Positions 17,689-26,078 of a stretch of DNA of 64,000 bases are shown here, one piece after another. Within the stretch, counting starts at the first letter, position 1; each line of letters opens with the position of its first letter. A model generated the notes under the pieces. That model had not been told where the DNA came from and searched no databases. It saw nothing but the letters and a program-made list of their open reading frames with translations. Made by a program: the position numbers and the translations under genes. Origin of the DNA: Glacieibacterium arshaanense (GTDB lineage: Bacteria > Pseudomonadota > Alphaproteobacteria > Sphingomonadales > Sphingomonadaceae); the NCBI RefSeq assembly GCF_004681125.1, contig NZ_SIHO01000001.1:507149-571148 (forward strand). The letters run 5' to 3'.

Positions 17689-18888
17689 ATGGCTAACGGC
17701 ATCGGTGGTTCGACGGCAGCGGCAGAGCTCGCCGCAATCAAGCCCTGGGACAAACCTGCGCCGCGCATTACCCGCGATGAGCGCGAGGCGCGTATCGATC
17801 ATGCCCGTGCGCTGGTGCACAAAGCCGGCACGCATGCGCTGCTGATTGGTGCCGGCGCCAGTCTTGACTATTTTACCGGCATCCCTTGGGGCGCGAGCGA
17901 GCGGCTGGTGGCGCTGCTGTTACCGCCGCGCGGCCTGCCGATCATCATCTGCCCTGAGTTCGAGCGCGGCTCGCTCGATGCCGTGCTCGATATCGCCTGC
18001 GAAGTCCGGACCTGGGAAGAGCATGAAAGTCCCTATGCGCTGGTTGCGCACGCGCTCAACCAGACTCAAAGCAGCGTTCTGTCGGTCGATCCGCAGATGT
18101 CGTTCGTCATGGTCGACCGGCTGCGGCACGCCACCACGGGCCTGCGGACGATTGATGCCAGCCCGATTGTCGATGGCTGCCGACGTATCAAGTCGCCCGC
18201 CGAACTCGCGCTGATGCGGCAGGCCAAGCTGATGACGCTCGAAGTGCAGCGCCGTGCCGCGGCAATCCTGCGTCCCGGCATCACCGCGACCGAAATCCGC
18301 AACTTCCTCAATGACGCGCACCGCGCCATCGGGGCCGCGGGCAGCAGCTTCGCCATCGTCCAGTTCGGGCGCTCGACGGCGTATCCGCATGGGTTGCCCG
18401 GTGAAAGCGTGCTCGCCGAAGGCGACATGGTGCTGATCGACACCGGCTGTCTGGTTGCCGGTTACAACAGCGACATCACGCGCAGCTATGTGTTCGGCGA
18501 ACCCAGTGCCGAGCAGCGCCGCATCTGGAATATCGAGGCGGAAGCGCAGCAGGCGGCGTTCAACGCGGTGCGTCCCGGCGTCGCCTGCGAGGCGGTCGAC
18601 TGGGCGGCGCGTCATGCGCTGCAACGCCACGGCCTCGGGCCCGATTACCGGCTGCCCGGCCTGCCGCATCGCACAGGCCATGGCATCGGCCTGAGCATCC
18701 ATGAAGCGCCGTATCTGGTGCGCGGCGACATGACATTGCTCGAGCCCGGCATGTGTTTTTCGAACGAGCCGATGATCGTCATACCCGACCGTTTCGGGGT
18801 GCGGCTTGAGGATCATTTCTTCGTCACTGAAACCGGCGCCGAATGGTTCACCAGCCGTTCGGTCGCTATCGACAAGCCGTTTGGCTGA
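17689..18888 (+). CDS. M24 metallopeptidase (Xaa-Pro dipeptidase/aminopeptidase-like)
   Basis: A 399-residue creatinase/prolidase-fold enzyme with an N-terminal creatinase-like domain (about 35-165) and the C-terminal pita-bread domain. The five metal ligands are visible: Asp in VLIDTG, Asp in NSDITRSY, His in TGHGIG, Glu in FSNEPMI and Glu in RLEDHF. There is no signal peptide, so it acts in the cytoplasm, likely on dipeptides or short peptides with proline in second position; ectoine-hydrolase-like activity is possible within this family. It is followed 37 nt later by an exported S9 peptidase. Confidence 0.87.
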   Translation: MANGIGGSTAAAELAAIKPWDKPAPRITRDEREARIDHARALVHKAGTHALLIGAGASLDYFTGIPWGASERLVALLLPPRGLPIIICPEFERGSLDAVLDIACEVRTWEEHESPYALVAHALNQTQSSVLSVDPQMSFVMVDRLRHATTGLRTIDASPIVDGCRRIKSPAELALMRQAKLMTLEVQRRAAAILRPGITATEIRNFLNDAHRAIGAAGSSFAIVQFGRSTAYPHGLPGESVLAEGDMVLIDTGCLVAGYNSDITRSYVFGEPSAEQRRIWNIEAEAQQAAFNAVRPGVACEAVDWAARHALQRHGLGPDYRLPGLPHRTGHGIGLSIHEAPYLVRGDMTLLEPGMCFSNEPMIVIPDRFGVRLEDHFFVTETGAEWFTSRSVAIDKPFG

Positions 18889-18925
18889 CACACAAGCCTT
18901 CTCGGTGGATTCAAAGGACATCCGC

Positions 18926-20875
18926 ATGACCCATTCCGTCTGGCGCGCGCCCGCGCTCGTCGCGCTGCTGCTGCTCGGCACCACTGCAATTGCGGCGCCG
19001 GCTCCAGCGCCGAGCGTGCGCATGGTCGGCACGACGAAGCTCGAGAATGTGCCACCGATTCCAGCGGGCGTTTCGGCAGCAGTTCAGCGCTTCCAGAACT
19101 ATCGCGCTGCAGTGTTGCAGGACTGGCTCGCCGACGGCTCGATGCTGATCACCACGCGGTTTGGTGCGACCAACCAGATCCACCGTGTTGCGGCACCCGG
19201 TGCGGCGCGCACGCAGTTGACGTTCTTTGCTGAGCCGGTGGCGGGGGCCGAGACCATCCCCGGCACCACCGACTTCGTGCTCGGCCGCGATACCGGCGGC
19301 GACGAATGGTTCCAGCTTTACCGCGCTGGGCTGGCGGGCGTGCCGGTGCAGCTGACCGAAGCCGGCACACGCAATGGCGGGCCGGTGATTGCAAAGGATG
19401 GCTCGCTGGTGCTGTGGGCGCGCGCCGTCAAGGGCTCGGGCGACTATGCGCTGATGGCGGCGAACCCCGCCGACCCCGCCAGCCGCCGCCTCATCTATCA
19501 GGCGCAGGGCTCGGTCAGCACCAACGACCTGTCGGCTGACAAGACGCAACTGCTGTTCGAGCGTGGTATTTCGAACCGCGAATCGCAGCTGTTCATTCTC
19601 GACATCGCCAGCGGCAAGGCGCGGCAGATCCGCAGCCAGGGCCAGCCGGCGCGTTTCGAGGGCGCCAAGTTCAGCCACGACGGCCGCAGCGTGCTAGCGA
19701 TCACCGACGAAGCCAGCAACCTGCGCCGGCTGGTCAGCATCGACATCGCCACCGGCGCGCTGACCGAAGTCGCCAGCGATCCGCAATGGGATATCGAAGG
19801 CTTTGCAGTGTCGGATGATGGCCGCATCCTCGCCACCGTCATCAATGTCGACGGTGCGTCGAAGCTGGTGGTGCGCGACTTCGTCACGCGCCGCGCGTTG
19901 CCGCAGCCGGCATTGCCGCTCGGCGTTATCGATAATCTGCATTTCGCGCCCGACAACAACCGTCTCGGCTTTTCGATGCAGACACCGACGTCGGCGGGCG
20001 ATGCTTGGAGCTGGGATTCGACCGCCGGCACGCTGACGCGCTGGACCAGCTCCGAACTCGGCGGGCTCGATCCGGCGAAGCTCGCGTCGCCCGAAGTCAT
20101 CCGCTTCAAATCGTTCGACGGCGAGACGGTGTCGGCGCTGGTCTATCGCCCGAAGGTGGCACCCGGCACGCGCACGCCGGTGATCATCGACATCCACGGC
20201 GGGCCGGAATCGCAGACGCGCACCGGCTGGAACCCCGGCGCGCAATATTTTGCCAGCGTGCTCGGTGCCACCGTCATCCTGCCCAACGTCCGCGGCTCGG
20301 ACGGTTACGGCAAACGCTTCCTCAACCTCGACAATGCCGCCAAGCGCGAGGACAGCGTCAAGGACATCGGCGCGCTGCTCGACTGGGTCGGCAAACAGCC
20401 AGATATGGATGCGGGCCGCGTCGCGGTCTATGGCCAGTCGTACGGCGGCTATATGTCGCTGGCGGTGATGACGCATTATTCGAACCGGCTGGTCGGCGGT
20501 GTCGAACGCTACGGCATCAGCAACTTCACGACGTTCCTGCAGAACACCGAAGCCTATCGCCGTGACAACCGCCGCGCCGAATATGGCGACGAACGCGACC
20601 CCGCGATGGCCAAGGCGTTCGTGACAATTTCGCCGATGAACAATCTGGCGAAAATCACCAAGCCGATGCTGGTGATGCAGGGCGCCAACGACCCGCGCGT
20701 GCCGCAAAGCGAGTCCGAACAGGTCGTCGCAGGCCTGCGCGCCAACGGCGTTGACACCTGGTACGTGCTCTATGCCGACGAAGGCCATGGCTTCCAGAAA
20801 AAGCCCAACAATGACTTGCGCCGCGAAGTCGAAACGGTCTTCCTGGGCAAATTGTTCGGAGAGGAATTGCGCTGA
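18926..20875 (+). CDS. Exported S9-family prolyl oligopeptidase
   Basis: A 649-residue serine peptidase with a signal peptide (WRAPALVALLLLGTTAIAAP), an N-terminal seven-bladed propeller of weak WD/PD40-like repeats, and a C-terminal alpha/beta-hydrolase domain. The triad is Ser505 (GQSYGGY), Asp589 (GANDPRV) and His621 (DEGHGF). The family cleaves oligopeptides after proline or, in acylaminoacyl branches, N-acylated residues. AAAGGA lies 11 nt before ATG 18926. The stop overlaps the next start as TGATG. With the M24 peptidase it would release proline-containing fragments. Confidence 0.92.
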   Translation: MTHSVWRAPALVALLLLGTTAIAAPAPAPSVRMVGTTKLENVPPIPAGVSAAVQRFQNYRAAVLQDWLADGSMLITTRFGATNQIHRVAAPGAARTQLTFFAEPVAGAETIPGTTDFVLGRDTGGDEWFQLYRAGLAGVPVQLTEAGTRNGGPVIAKDGSLVLWARAVKGSGDYALMAANPADPASRRLIYQAQGSVSTNDLSADKTQLLFERGISNRESQLFILDIASGKARQIRSQGQPARFEGAKFSHDGRSVLAITDEASNLRRLVSIDIATGALTEVASDPQWDIEGFAVSDDGRILATVINVDGASKLVVRDFVTRRALPQPALPLGVIDNLHFAPDNNRLGFSMQTPTSAGDAWSWDSTAGTLTRWTSSELGGLDPAKLASPEVIRFKSFDGETVSALVYRPKVAPGTRTPVIIDIHGGPESQTRTGWNPGAQYFASVLGATVILPNVRGSDGYGKRFLNLDNAAKREDSVKDIGALLDWVGKQPDMDAGRVAVYGQSYGGYMSLAVMTHYSNRLVGGVERYGISNFTTFLQNTEAYRRDNRRAEYGDERDPAMAKAFVTISPMNNLAKITKPMLVMQGANDPRVPQSESEQVVAGLRANGVDTWYVLYADEGHGFQKKPNNDLRREVETVFLGKLFGEELR

Positions 20876-21258
20876 TGGGTCACCCTGTCGAAGGCTGGTA
20901 TGCCTATATGAAATCGCACGATCACGCCGCGCTCGACGCGATGCTCGCCGATGACGTGGTGTTCGAGTCGCCGGTGGTGCACACGCCGCAGCGCGGCAAG
21001 GCGATCACGCTGAAGTATCTCGGCGCGGCGGGCAGTGTGCTCGGCGGCTCGGGCTTCCGCTACGTCGGCGAATGGCGCGCCGACAATTCGGCGATCCTCG
21101 AGTTCGAGAACGAAATCGACGGTATCAAGATCAACGGCATCGACATGATCTGGTGGAACGACGCCGGCAAGATCAGCCGCTTCAAGGTGATGGTGCGGCC
21201 GTTGAAGGCGATCAATATGCTGCACGCGATGATGGGGGCCCAGCTGGCGAGCGCGTAA
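20875..21258 (+). CDS. SnoaL/NTF2-like small protein
   Basis: A 127-residue protein with an NTF2-like cone fold: YAYMKSHDHAALDAMLADDVVFESPVV at the start, then GFRYVGEWRADNSAILEFE and IDMIWWNDAGKISRFKVMVRP. The ATG shares TGATG with the S9 peptidase stop, so translation is coupled. NTF2-like proteins range from steroid isomerases to ligand-binding folds without catalysis; no function can be given. A two-hairpin structured element starts at the base after the stop. Confidence 0.8.
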   Translation: MGHPVEGWYAYMKSHDHAALDAMLADDVVFESPVVHTPQRGKAITLKYLGAAGSVLGGSGFRYVGEWRADNSAILEFENEIDGIKINGIDMIWWNDAGKISRFKVMVRPLKAINMLHAMMGAQLASA

Positions 21259-21391
21259 GGCATAATTCGCCCTTCGCGAATTCTGTCTTACGCGCCGACT
21301 CAGCGCAGCGCCCGGCCGGCGGGGTAGCGGCGATCTCGCCGATGAACCCGTCCGACGCGCGGGCTTTGCCCGCGCCCCTTCCTGCTCTTGC
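21259..21391 (+). repeat. Two-hairpin structured element, copy B
   Basis: Starts at the base after the stop of the SnoaL-like gene. Hairpin 1 is AATTCGC-CCTTC-GCGAATT (21264-21282). A conserved tail follows with GCGCCCGGCCGGCGGGG and GAACCCGTCCGAC. Hairpin 2 is GCGCGGGC-TTT-GCCCGCGC (21357-21375), then a pyrimidine-rich stretch. The same order and much of the sequence recur after rnpB (28801-28942, minus strand). It probably ends transcription of the peptidase operon, although no long T run follows. Confidence 0.65.
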
Positions 21392-21404
21392 TATCCGCAA
21401 ACAC

Positions 21405-21452
21405 CAAAAAAAGTGGAAGCCGGCCGTGGGTTAGGGGGTCCGGCCGGCTTCC
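21405..21452 (-). terminator. Minus-strand intrinsic terminator without an obvious gene
   Basis: GGAAGCCGGCCG (21415-21426) pairs perfectly with CGGCCGGCTTCC (21441-21452) across a 14-nt loop. An A run at 21406-21412 means that, read leftward, the 12-bp stem is followed by AC and a run of seven T, the layout of an intrinsic terminator. No minus-strand gene lies immediately to the right, so the transcript it would end is unknown. Confidence 0.6.
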
Positions 21453-21610
21453 AGTTGGTCAGGCGGGCCGCATCTGCATGCGGTGCGCCCGGATTCGTCG
21501 CGGCGCTGATGCCGCCAATACTGAGCCCGATATTTGCCGCGTCTGGCCGCGGAGCCACACCCCCATTTGGGGGGTATTGGCAAAAGATTCTCAGGCGTTA
21601 AGCATCAATC
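21453..21610. other. Rest of the gap before the LuxR/hydrolase gene
   Basis: This finishes the roughly 350-base gap that begins at 21259. I see no gene. The sequence just before ATG 21611 is AT-rich (CAAAAGATTCTCAGGCGTTAA), and the runs CCCCCATTTGGGG around 21566 form a short palindrome that could be regulatory. Confidence 0.4.
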
Positions 21611-23440
21611 ATGAGCCGCGCCGCCGCCTTCCTCGATCGCTTCCGCCGCGCCACCCCCGATGATGCGTTGCTGGCGTTGCTTGCCGACGACCATGAGGGC
21701 TGGGGCGAAGCAATGGCGAAGGCGCCCGATGCGCTGCTCGCAGCCGCCACTGAAGCGATCGGCACCCGCAGCCCGCCTGCCGATTTGCAGGCCGACAGCT
21801 TCGCCTCGGCGGCGTGCGACCGCGACGGCAACATCGTCATCGCCGATCCGCGCTTCGTTGTCTGGCTCGACGGTGTCGATCCGCTCGCGGCGGTGGTGCG
21901 CCGGCTGACCCCGGAGCGACCGAGCGTTTCGGCGATTGCCGATGACCGCACCGGTCGGCCGGTGGCGCTCGCCGCTGCCGCGCCGGCGCTCGCTGCACAC
22001 TGGCCGATTGCACCCGATGTCCGCGCCGTGCTGGCCGATGGCCGGGCGAGCTATGCGGTGATCGCGTTTCGCCCAGGCGCGCTGGCGTGGGAGCGAGCCG
22101 CGCAAATCTATGCCCTGACGCCGTCGCAAACCCGCCTGGTGGCGGCGCTGGCGCGGCGCGGAAATCTGCGTGCCGCAGCAAGCGACGCAGGTGTTACTTA
22201 TGAAACCGCCCGCAAGCAGATTGCGCTGGTGATGGATAAGGTCGGGGCACAGCGTCAGACCGACCTTGTGCGCCGATTGCTCGCTTCCGCCGGCGGTGAC
22301 TGGCGCCCGCCCGAGCATGCCGCGCGGCTGTTTTCCGACCTGTTCGCGCTGACACCGGGGCAGGCGCAACTGGCGCGCGAGATCGCCAACGGGGCAACGC
22401 GCGATGCCGCTGCCGCGGCGCAGGGCAAGTCACCGCATAGTGGCAAGGCCGATCTCAAGCTGATTTTCGCGGCGTGCGGGGTCGCCAATGCCGTCGATCT
22501 GGCGCGTATCGTCGCCGAAGTCGATGCGCTCGCCGGCCTGGTGACGGCGTGCAGCATCGAAATCATGCATATGGGGGGCCAAAATGAGCCGCTGCGTCTG
22601 CTCGCCCGCAGCAACGGCAGTGGCTGCATTGCCGTAGCCGACCATGGCCCGACGGGGGCGGCACCGGTGATCGTTTTTCACAACTCGGTGGCTGGGCGCC
22701 ACCAGCCGCAGGCACTGATTACGGTGCTGCAAGCACGTGGCTTCCGGCCAATCCTTTTTGAACGTGCCGGCTTCGGGCTCAGCGATGCCGTTGCGGGCGA
22801 TCCTTATGCAGCAGCCGTCAGCGATTTCGGCGATATCCTTGAGGCACTTGGCTTGGCACGTGTGCGGCTGCTGGTGCGCGGCGGCAGCACAGCGGCGCTG
22901 CATTGCGCCGCGGCCTATGCCGACCGCGTAACCGGCGGCGTGCTGCTCGGCCCTGACCCGCCGGTCGATCTTGACCGGCGCCTTGTCGGTATGATGGGAC
23001 GCGGCAAGGCGCTGTTCTTCGGCACGCCGATGCTGGCGAACGCGTTTGCCAGGTTGATGTCGCGACGCTCCAATTCGGCGGTGATCGCCCGGCTCTACCG
23101 CGAAAGCGTTGTCGGCAGCCCCGTCGACACAGCAGCGCTCGCAGACGAGCAGGTGATTGCCGACCTGGTACGCGCCGGCCGCCAGTCGGCGCTCGGGATG
23201 CACGGGTTTCTGGCAGAAATGCTCTCGCACGGCGGCGGTGCGCGGCCGCCGGCACTGCCTGACGCATCAGGCTGGGTGGTGCTGACCGGCGCGCAGGACC
23301 CGCTCTATGCGTTTGACGATGCCGCCGGTTTCTGGCGCGACACGCTGCCGGGCGCACGCTTTCAAACCGTCGCCGAAGGCGGCCGCTTCCTGCACATTAC
23401 GCACACGCAGGAAGTGGTCGCCGCGCTCGGCGCCACCTGA
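21611..23440 (+). CDS. Fusion of two LuxR-type HTH domains with an alpha/beta hydrolase
   Basis: A 609-residue protein. Residues 60-155 look PAS-like (ACDRDGNIVIADPRFVVWLD). A LuxR-type helix-turn-helix follows at about 168-225 (YALTPSQTRLVAALARRGNLRAAASDAGVTYETARKQI, split by the usual turn), then a second, weaker copy at about 245-303 (FALTPGQAQLAREIANGATRDAAAAAQG). From about 350 there is an alpha/beta-hydrolase fold: PVIVFHNSV for the first strand and LVRGGSTAA with Ser426 at the nucleophile position, the last strand ending near ARFQTVAEGGRFLHITH, which could supply the His. No signal peptide. I infer a regulator that binds or hydrolyses a ligand in its hydrolase domain. The stop is directly back to back with that of the convergent HdeD-like gene. 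Confidence 0.8.
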   Translation: MSRAAAFLDRFRRATPDDALLALLADDHEGWGEAMAKAPDALLAAATEAIGTRSPPADLQADSFASAACDRDGNIVIADPRFVVWLDGVDPLAAVVRRLTPERPSVSAIADDRTGRPVALAAAAPALAAHWPIAPDVRAVLADGRASYAVIAFRPGALAWERAAQIYALTPSQTRLVAALARRGNLRAAASDAGVTYETARKQIALVMDKVGAQRQTDLVRRLLASAGGDWRPPEHAARLFSDLFALTPGQAQLAREIANGATRDAAAAAQGKSPHSGKADLKLIFAACGVANAVDLARIVAEVDALAGLVTACSIEIMHMGGQNEPLRLLARSNGSGCIAVADHGPTGAAPVIVFHNSVAGRHQPQALITVLQARGFRPILFERAGFGLSDAVAGDPYAAAVSDFGDILEALGLARVRLLVRGGSTAALHCAAAYADRVTGGVLLGPDPPVDLDRRLVGMMGRGKALFFGTPMLANAFARLMSRRSNSAVIARLYRESVVGSPVDTAALADEQVIADLVRAGRQSALGMHGFLAEMLSHGGGARPPALPDASGWVVLTGAQDPLYAFDDAAGFWRDTLPGARFQTVAEGGRFLHITHTQEVVAALGAT

Positions 23441-24034
23441 TCAGCCTTGTAGGCGCTCGACCCCGGCGCTCGCCAGCCGGCGCGCCGCCATCGCCACCGT
23501 CAGTGTCGTGAAGCCGTTGAACAGCACGCTGATGCCGACGAGCGTGCCGACCAGCCAAACCGCCGAAACCGGGAACTGGTTGAACACCATCACCGCCAGA
23601 ATGACCGAGACGATGCCACCGAACAGCATCCAGCCCCAGCCGTTCGCCGGCTTCATCTGGAACGACATGATGACGCGCATGACACCGTCAATGGCGAGCG
23701 CCACCGCGACGAACAGCGTCAGCGATTTCAGCCCCAGCGCCGGATGCGTGACAAAATAATAGCCGGCAACCGTAACCAGCAGCCCCCACAGGAACGCCAG
23801 CACGCCGCTGCCGAACGACCCCGCCATGAAGGCGCTGATGATGCGTGTGATGCCGACAATCAACATGACCACGCCGACCGTGATGACCACGGCGACGCCG
23901 GCAATCAGCGGCGAGAATATTGCGGCGAGGCCGACCAGCACCTCGAGCACGCCGAGCGCCATCAACCAGCCGGCATTCTTCTTGGCACGATGCAGCCAGG
24001 TTTCGATCCGTGTTTCGACTTCGCTATTCATCAT
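23441..24034 (-). CDS. HdeD-family membrane protein (DUF308)
   Basis: A 197-residue inner membrane protein with six predicted membrane segments in three hairpin pairs (for example LMALGVLEVLVGLAAIFSPLIAG split by a turn, and WMLFGGIVSVILAVMVF). GLKSLTLFVAVALAIDGVMRVIMSF is typical of HdeD-like proteins. The E. coli namesake is an acid-resistance membrane protein of unclear biochemistry, so no reaction can be given. Its stop and that of the LuxR/hydrolase gene meet in TGATCA, leaving no intergenic space. Confidence 0.88.
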   Translation of the reverse strand: MMNSEVETRIETWLHRAKKNAGWLMALGVLEVLVGLAAIFSPLIAGVAVVITVGVVMLIVGITRIISAFMAGSFGSGVLAFLWGLLVTVAGYYFVTHPALGLKSLTLFVAVALAIDGVMRVIMSFQMKPANGWGWMLFGGIVSVILAVMVFNQFPVSAVWLVGTLVGISVLFNGFTTLTVAMAARRLASAGVERLQG

Positions 24035-24114
24035 CAGTCTCCCCTACCGTCAGGGCCGACAGCGTAAACCTGCAGCCGTAACGACGCAACAAGCCACCGA
24101 TTTCGGGCGCGCAG

Positions 24115-25485
24115 TCAGCCGTTGCCGCCGGCCATATAGCTGTCAAGTGTCGCGTGATAGTGGCGAATCCGGCTTTCCTGATATGCCGCGAGCGTCACGC
24201 CGGGCTTTTTGGATGCGCGCAGGCCGCGCTGGATGCGTTTCAGATTGTCGGTGTCCTGGTCGGCGACCATCGCCGCCGAGCCGAGTTCCTTCGCGGTCGC
24301 CCAGGGCTCGTCGATGCCGAGCCAGGTGATTTCCGCGGGCTTGGGGTGGCTGCCATCGGGCGCCTTGGCGAACAGGAACATGATTTCCATGATGCAGGTT
24401 TCAGGGTCATCGCCATTAGGCCGGAAGCGATAAGTAATCGGCAGCGACTGGCCACCCCACGGCACCATGTTGGGGAACAGCAGATATTCGATCAGATCGA
24501 GCGATTCGGCGTCCGACAGCGCCGACATGTCGGTGCCCGACGACTTGCCGATCTTTTCGCGGGCGCGGGCGGCGAGCGCGGCACGCGGCGTCGTGCCGTT
24601 GGTGTCGATCGGTTTGCCGGCAAAGAACGGCATGTCGCGGCGCATGTGTTCGACGACGACATCATCAGGGGTGTTGGCGCGCGCGGGGCTCGGCACACCT
24701 TGTACGCTGATCATCCGGCTGACATGGCGGACGCCCGGCCAGACGTCGTACTGGGTATTTTCGTCGCCGTAATAGGCCATGACCTGCGGGTGCGCGCACG
24801 GCACGTGATAGGCCTCGATGAAGGCTTCGAGCGCCAGTTTCCAGTTGCACGGCATGATCTTGGCAACATGCGCGGCCTTGTAGCGGTCTTCGAGGCGGAA
24901 CGCGTTGAAGTGTTCGGGCAGGATTTCGAGATAGGTTTCGAGCGGCTCGCACGTCGGATCGAGATTGACGAAGACGAAGCCGGCCCAGGTGCCGACCTTG
25001 GCTTCGGGCAGGTTGAAGTCGTGGCGGTCGATGTGCGCGAAGTCCCAGCCGCCTGGGATGACGGTCAGCTTGCCGTCGAGGTTCCAGGTGAAGCCGTGGA
25101 ACGGGCAGCGCAGCGCCTTGACACAGCCACCGCTGTCGCGGAGCCGCGTGCCGCGGTGCAGGCAGGAGTTCACATAAGCGCGGATTTCAGTGGGGCCGGT
25201 GCGGACGACGATCAGCGAATCATGGACGATGTCATAAACGACATGGTCGCCGACATTGGGGATTTCCTCGATGCGGCACGCGAGTTGCCAAGTCCGGCGC
25301 CATACTTGTTCGACTTCGCGGTCGTGCCAGTCTTTCGAAAAATAGCGTTCGGCCGAAACGTCGGCGGTGGACTGTCCGGTCGCGGGCGATTCGGCACGCA
25401 ACACTGCGGGCGCGGGGTTGGTGTCGCGGTCATAGACCTGTTGCACCGACGGCGCTGGACGGCCGGCCGGAATCGCTGCGGACAT
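24115..25485 (-). CDS. Rieske non-heme iron oxygenase, alpha subunit
   Basis: A 456-residue aromatic-ring-hydroxylating-type oxygenase. The Rieske [2Fe-2S] motif is CLH (108-110) and CPFHG (127-131). The catalytic domain has EAYHVPCAHP with His227 and His232 as mononuclear iron ligands; the third, an Asp, is likely in VADQDTDN. Neither a beta subunit nor a ferredoxin or reductase gene is adjacent, so partners must be elsewhere. It is divergent from DUF3237/HxlR/acyl-CoA synthetase genes across a 128-bp AT-rich region, suggesting a shared catabolic role with HxlR control. The substrate is unknown; aromatic acid, steroid side-chain or quaternary amine oxygenases share this architecture. Confidence 0.9.
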   Translation of the reverse strand: MSAAIPAGRPAPSVQQVYDRDTNPAPAVLRAESPATGQSTADVSAERYFSKDWHDREVEQVWRRTWQLACRIEEIPNVGDHVVYDIVHDSLIVVRTGPTEIRAYVNSCLHRGTRLRDSGGCVKALRCPFHGFTWNLDGKLTVIPGGWDFAHIDRHDFNLPEAKVGTWAGFVFVNLDPTCEPLETYLEILPEHFNAFRLEDRYKAAHVAKIMPCNWKLALEAFIEAYHVPCAHPQVMAYYGDENTQYDVWPGVRHVSRMISVQGVPSPARANTPDDVVVEHMRRDMPFFAGKPIDTNGTTPRAALAARAREKIGKSSGTDMSALSDAESLDLIEYLLFPNMVPWGGQSLPITYRFRPNGDDPETCIMEIMFLFAKAPDGSHPKPAEITWLGIDEPWATAKELGSAAMVADQDTDNLKRIQRGLRASKKPGVTLAAYQESRIRHYHATLDSYMAGGNG

Positions 25486-25613
25486 GGTGAGTCTTCCCCG
25501 GTTGTTTGAAACGATGATACGCAGTCAATTACACTATGCAACCGTGATTCTATATACTAGCTTCAATTCATCATAAACATGCTACAGTTGTGCAATGATG
25601 GGGGGAGGTCGAT

Positions 25614-26078
25614 ATGGTCCAGTTGCAAAGCGCGCCGCTGATGGTGCTCGACCTTGATGTGCCGTTTGCCGAGATGCTGTCGATCGGCGCGACTCCGGCC
25701 GGCCGTCGCCGCATCGCCCCGGTTGCCGGCGGCAGCTTCAGCGGTGACCGGCTGCGCGGCACGGTGTTGCCGGGCGGTGCCGATTGGGTGCTCAACCGTG
25801 CCGACGGGGTGATGCTCATCGATGTGCGGCTGGCGCTGCTGACCGACGACGGTGCGCGGCTGTACCTGACCTATCAGGGCAGCTTTCGCGCACCTGACGA
25901 CGTGATGGCGCGTTTCAACCGCGGCGAACGGCTGGGTGACGATGAATACCTGCTGCGCACCGTGGCACGCTTCGAGACGGGCGCGGAAGCCTACCGCTGG
26001 CTCAACGACACGATTGTCGTCGGTATCGGCCACCAGCGCGCCGGTGGCCCGCGCTACCATTTGTTCGAGATTCTGTGA
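25614..26078 (+). CDS. DUF3237 domain protein
   Basis: A 154-residue protein that fits DUF3237 throughout: the beta-rich block with GGSFSGDRLRGTVLPGGADW, then DGVMLIDVRLALLTDDGARLYLTYQG and a C-terminal VVGIGHQR. GGGGGGAGG lies before ATG 25614. The stop shares GTGA with the next start, so it is coupled to the tandem HxlR gene. The family often sits in aromatic or polyketide catabolic clusters, but its biochemical role is not known to me. Confidence 0.85.
   Translation: MVQLQSAPLMVLDLDVPFAEMLSIGATPAGRRRIAPVAGGSFSGDRLRGTVLPGGADWVLNRADGVMLIDVRLALLTDDGARLYLTYQGSFRAPDDVMARFNRGERLGDDEYLLRTVARFETGAEAYRWLNDTIVVGIGHQRAGGPRYHLFEIL

Noticed and set aside
21212-21400. Minus-strand frame resembling one at 28779-29015 (PAGRxAESARK)
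   Set aside because: The likeness comes from the shared two-hairpin DNA element, not from a protein; neither frame has a start signal or codon bias.
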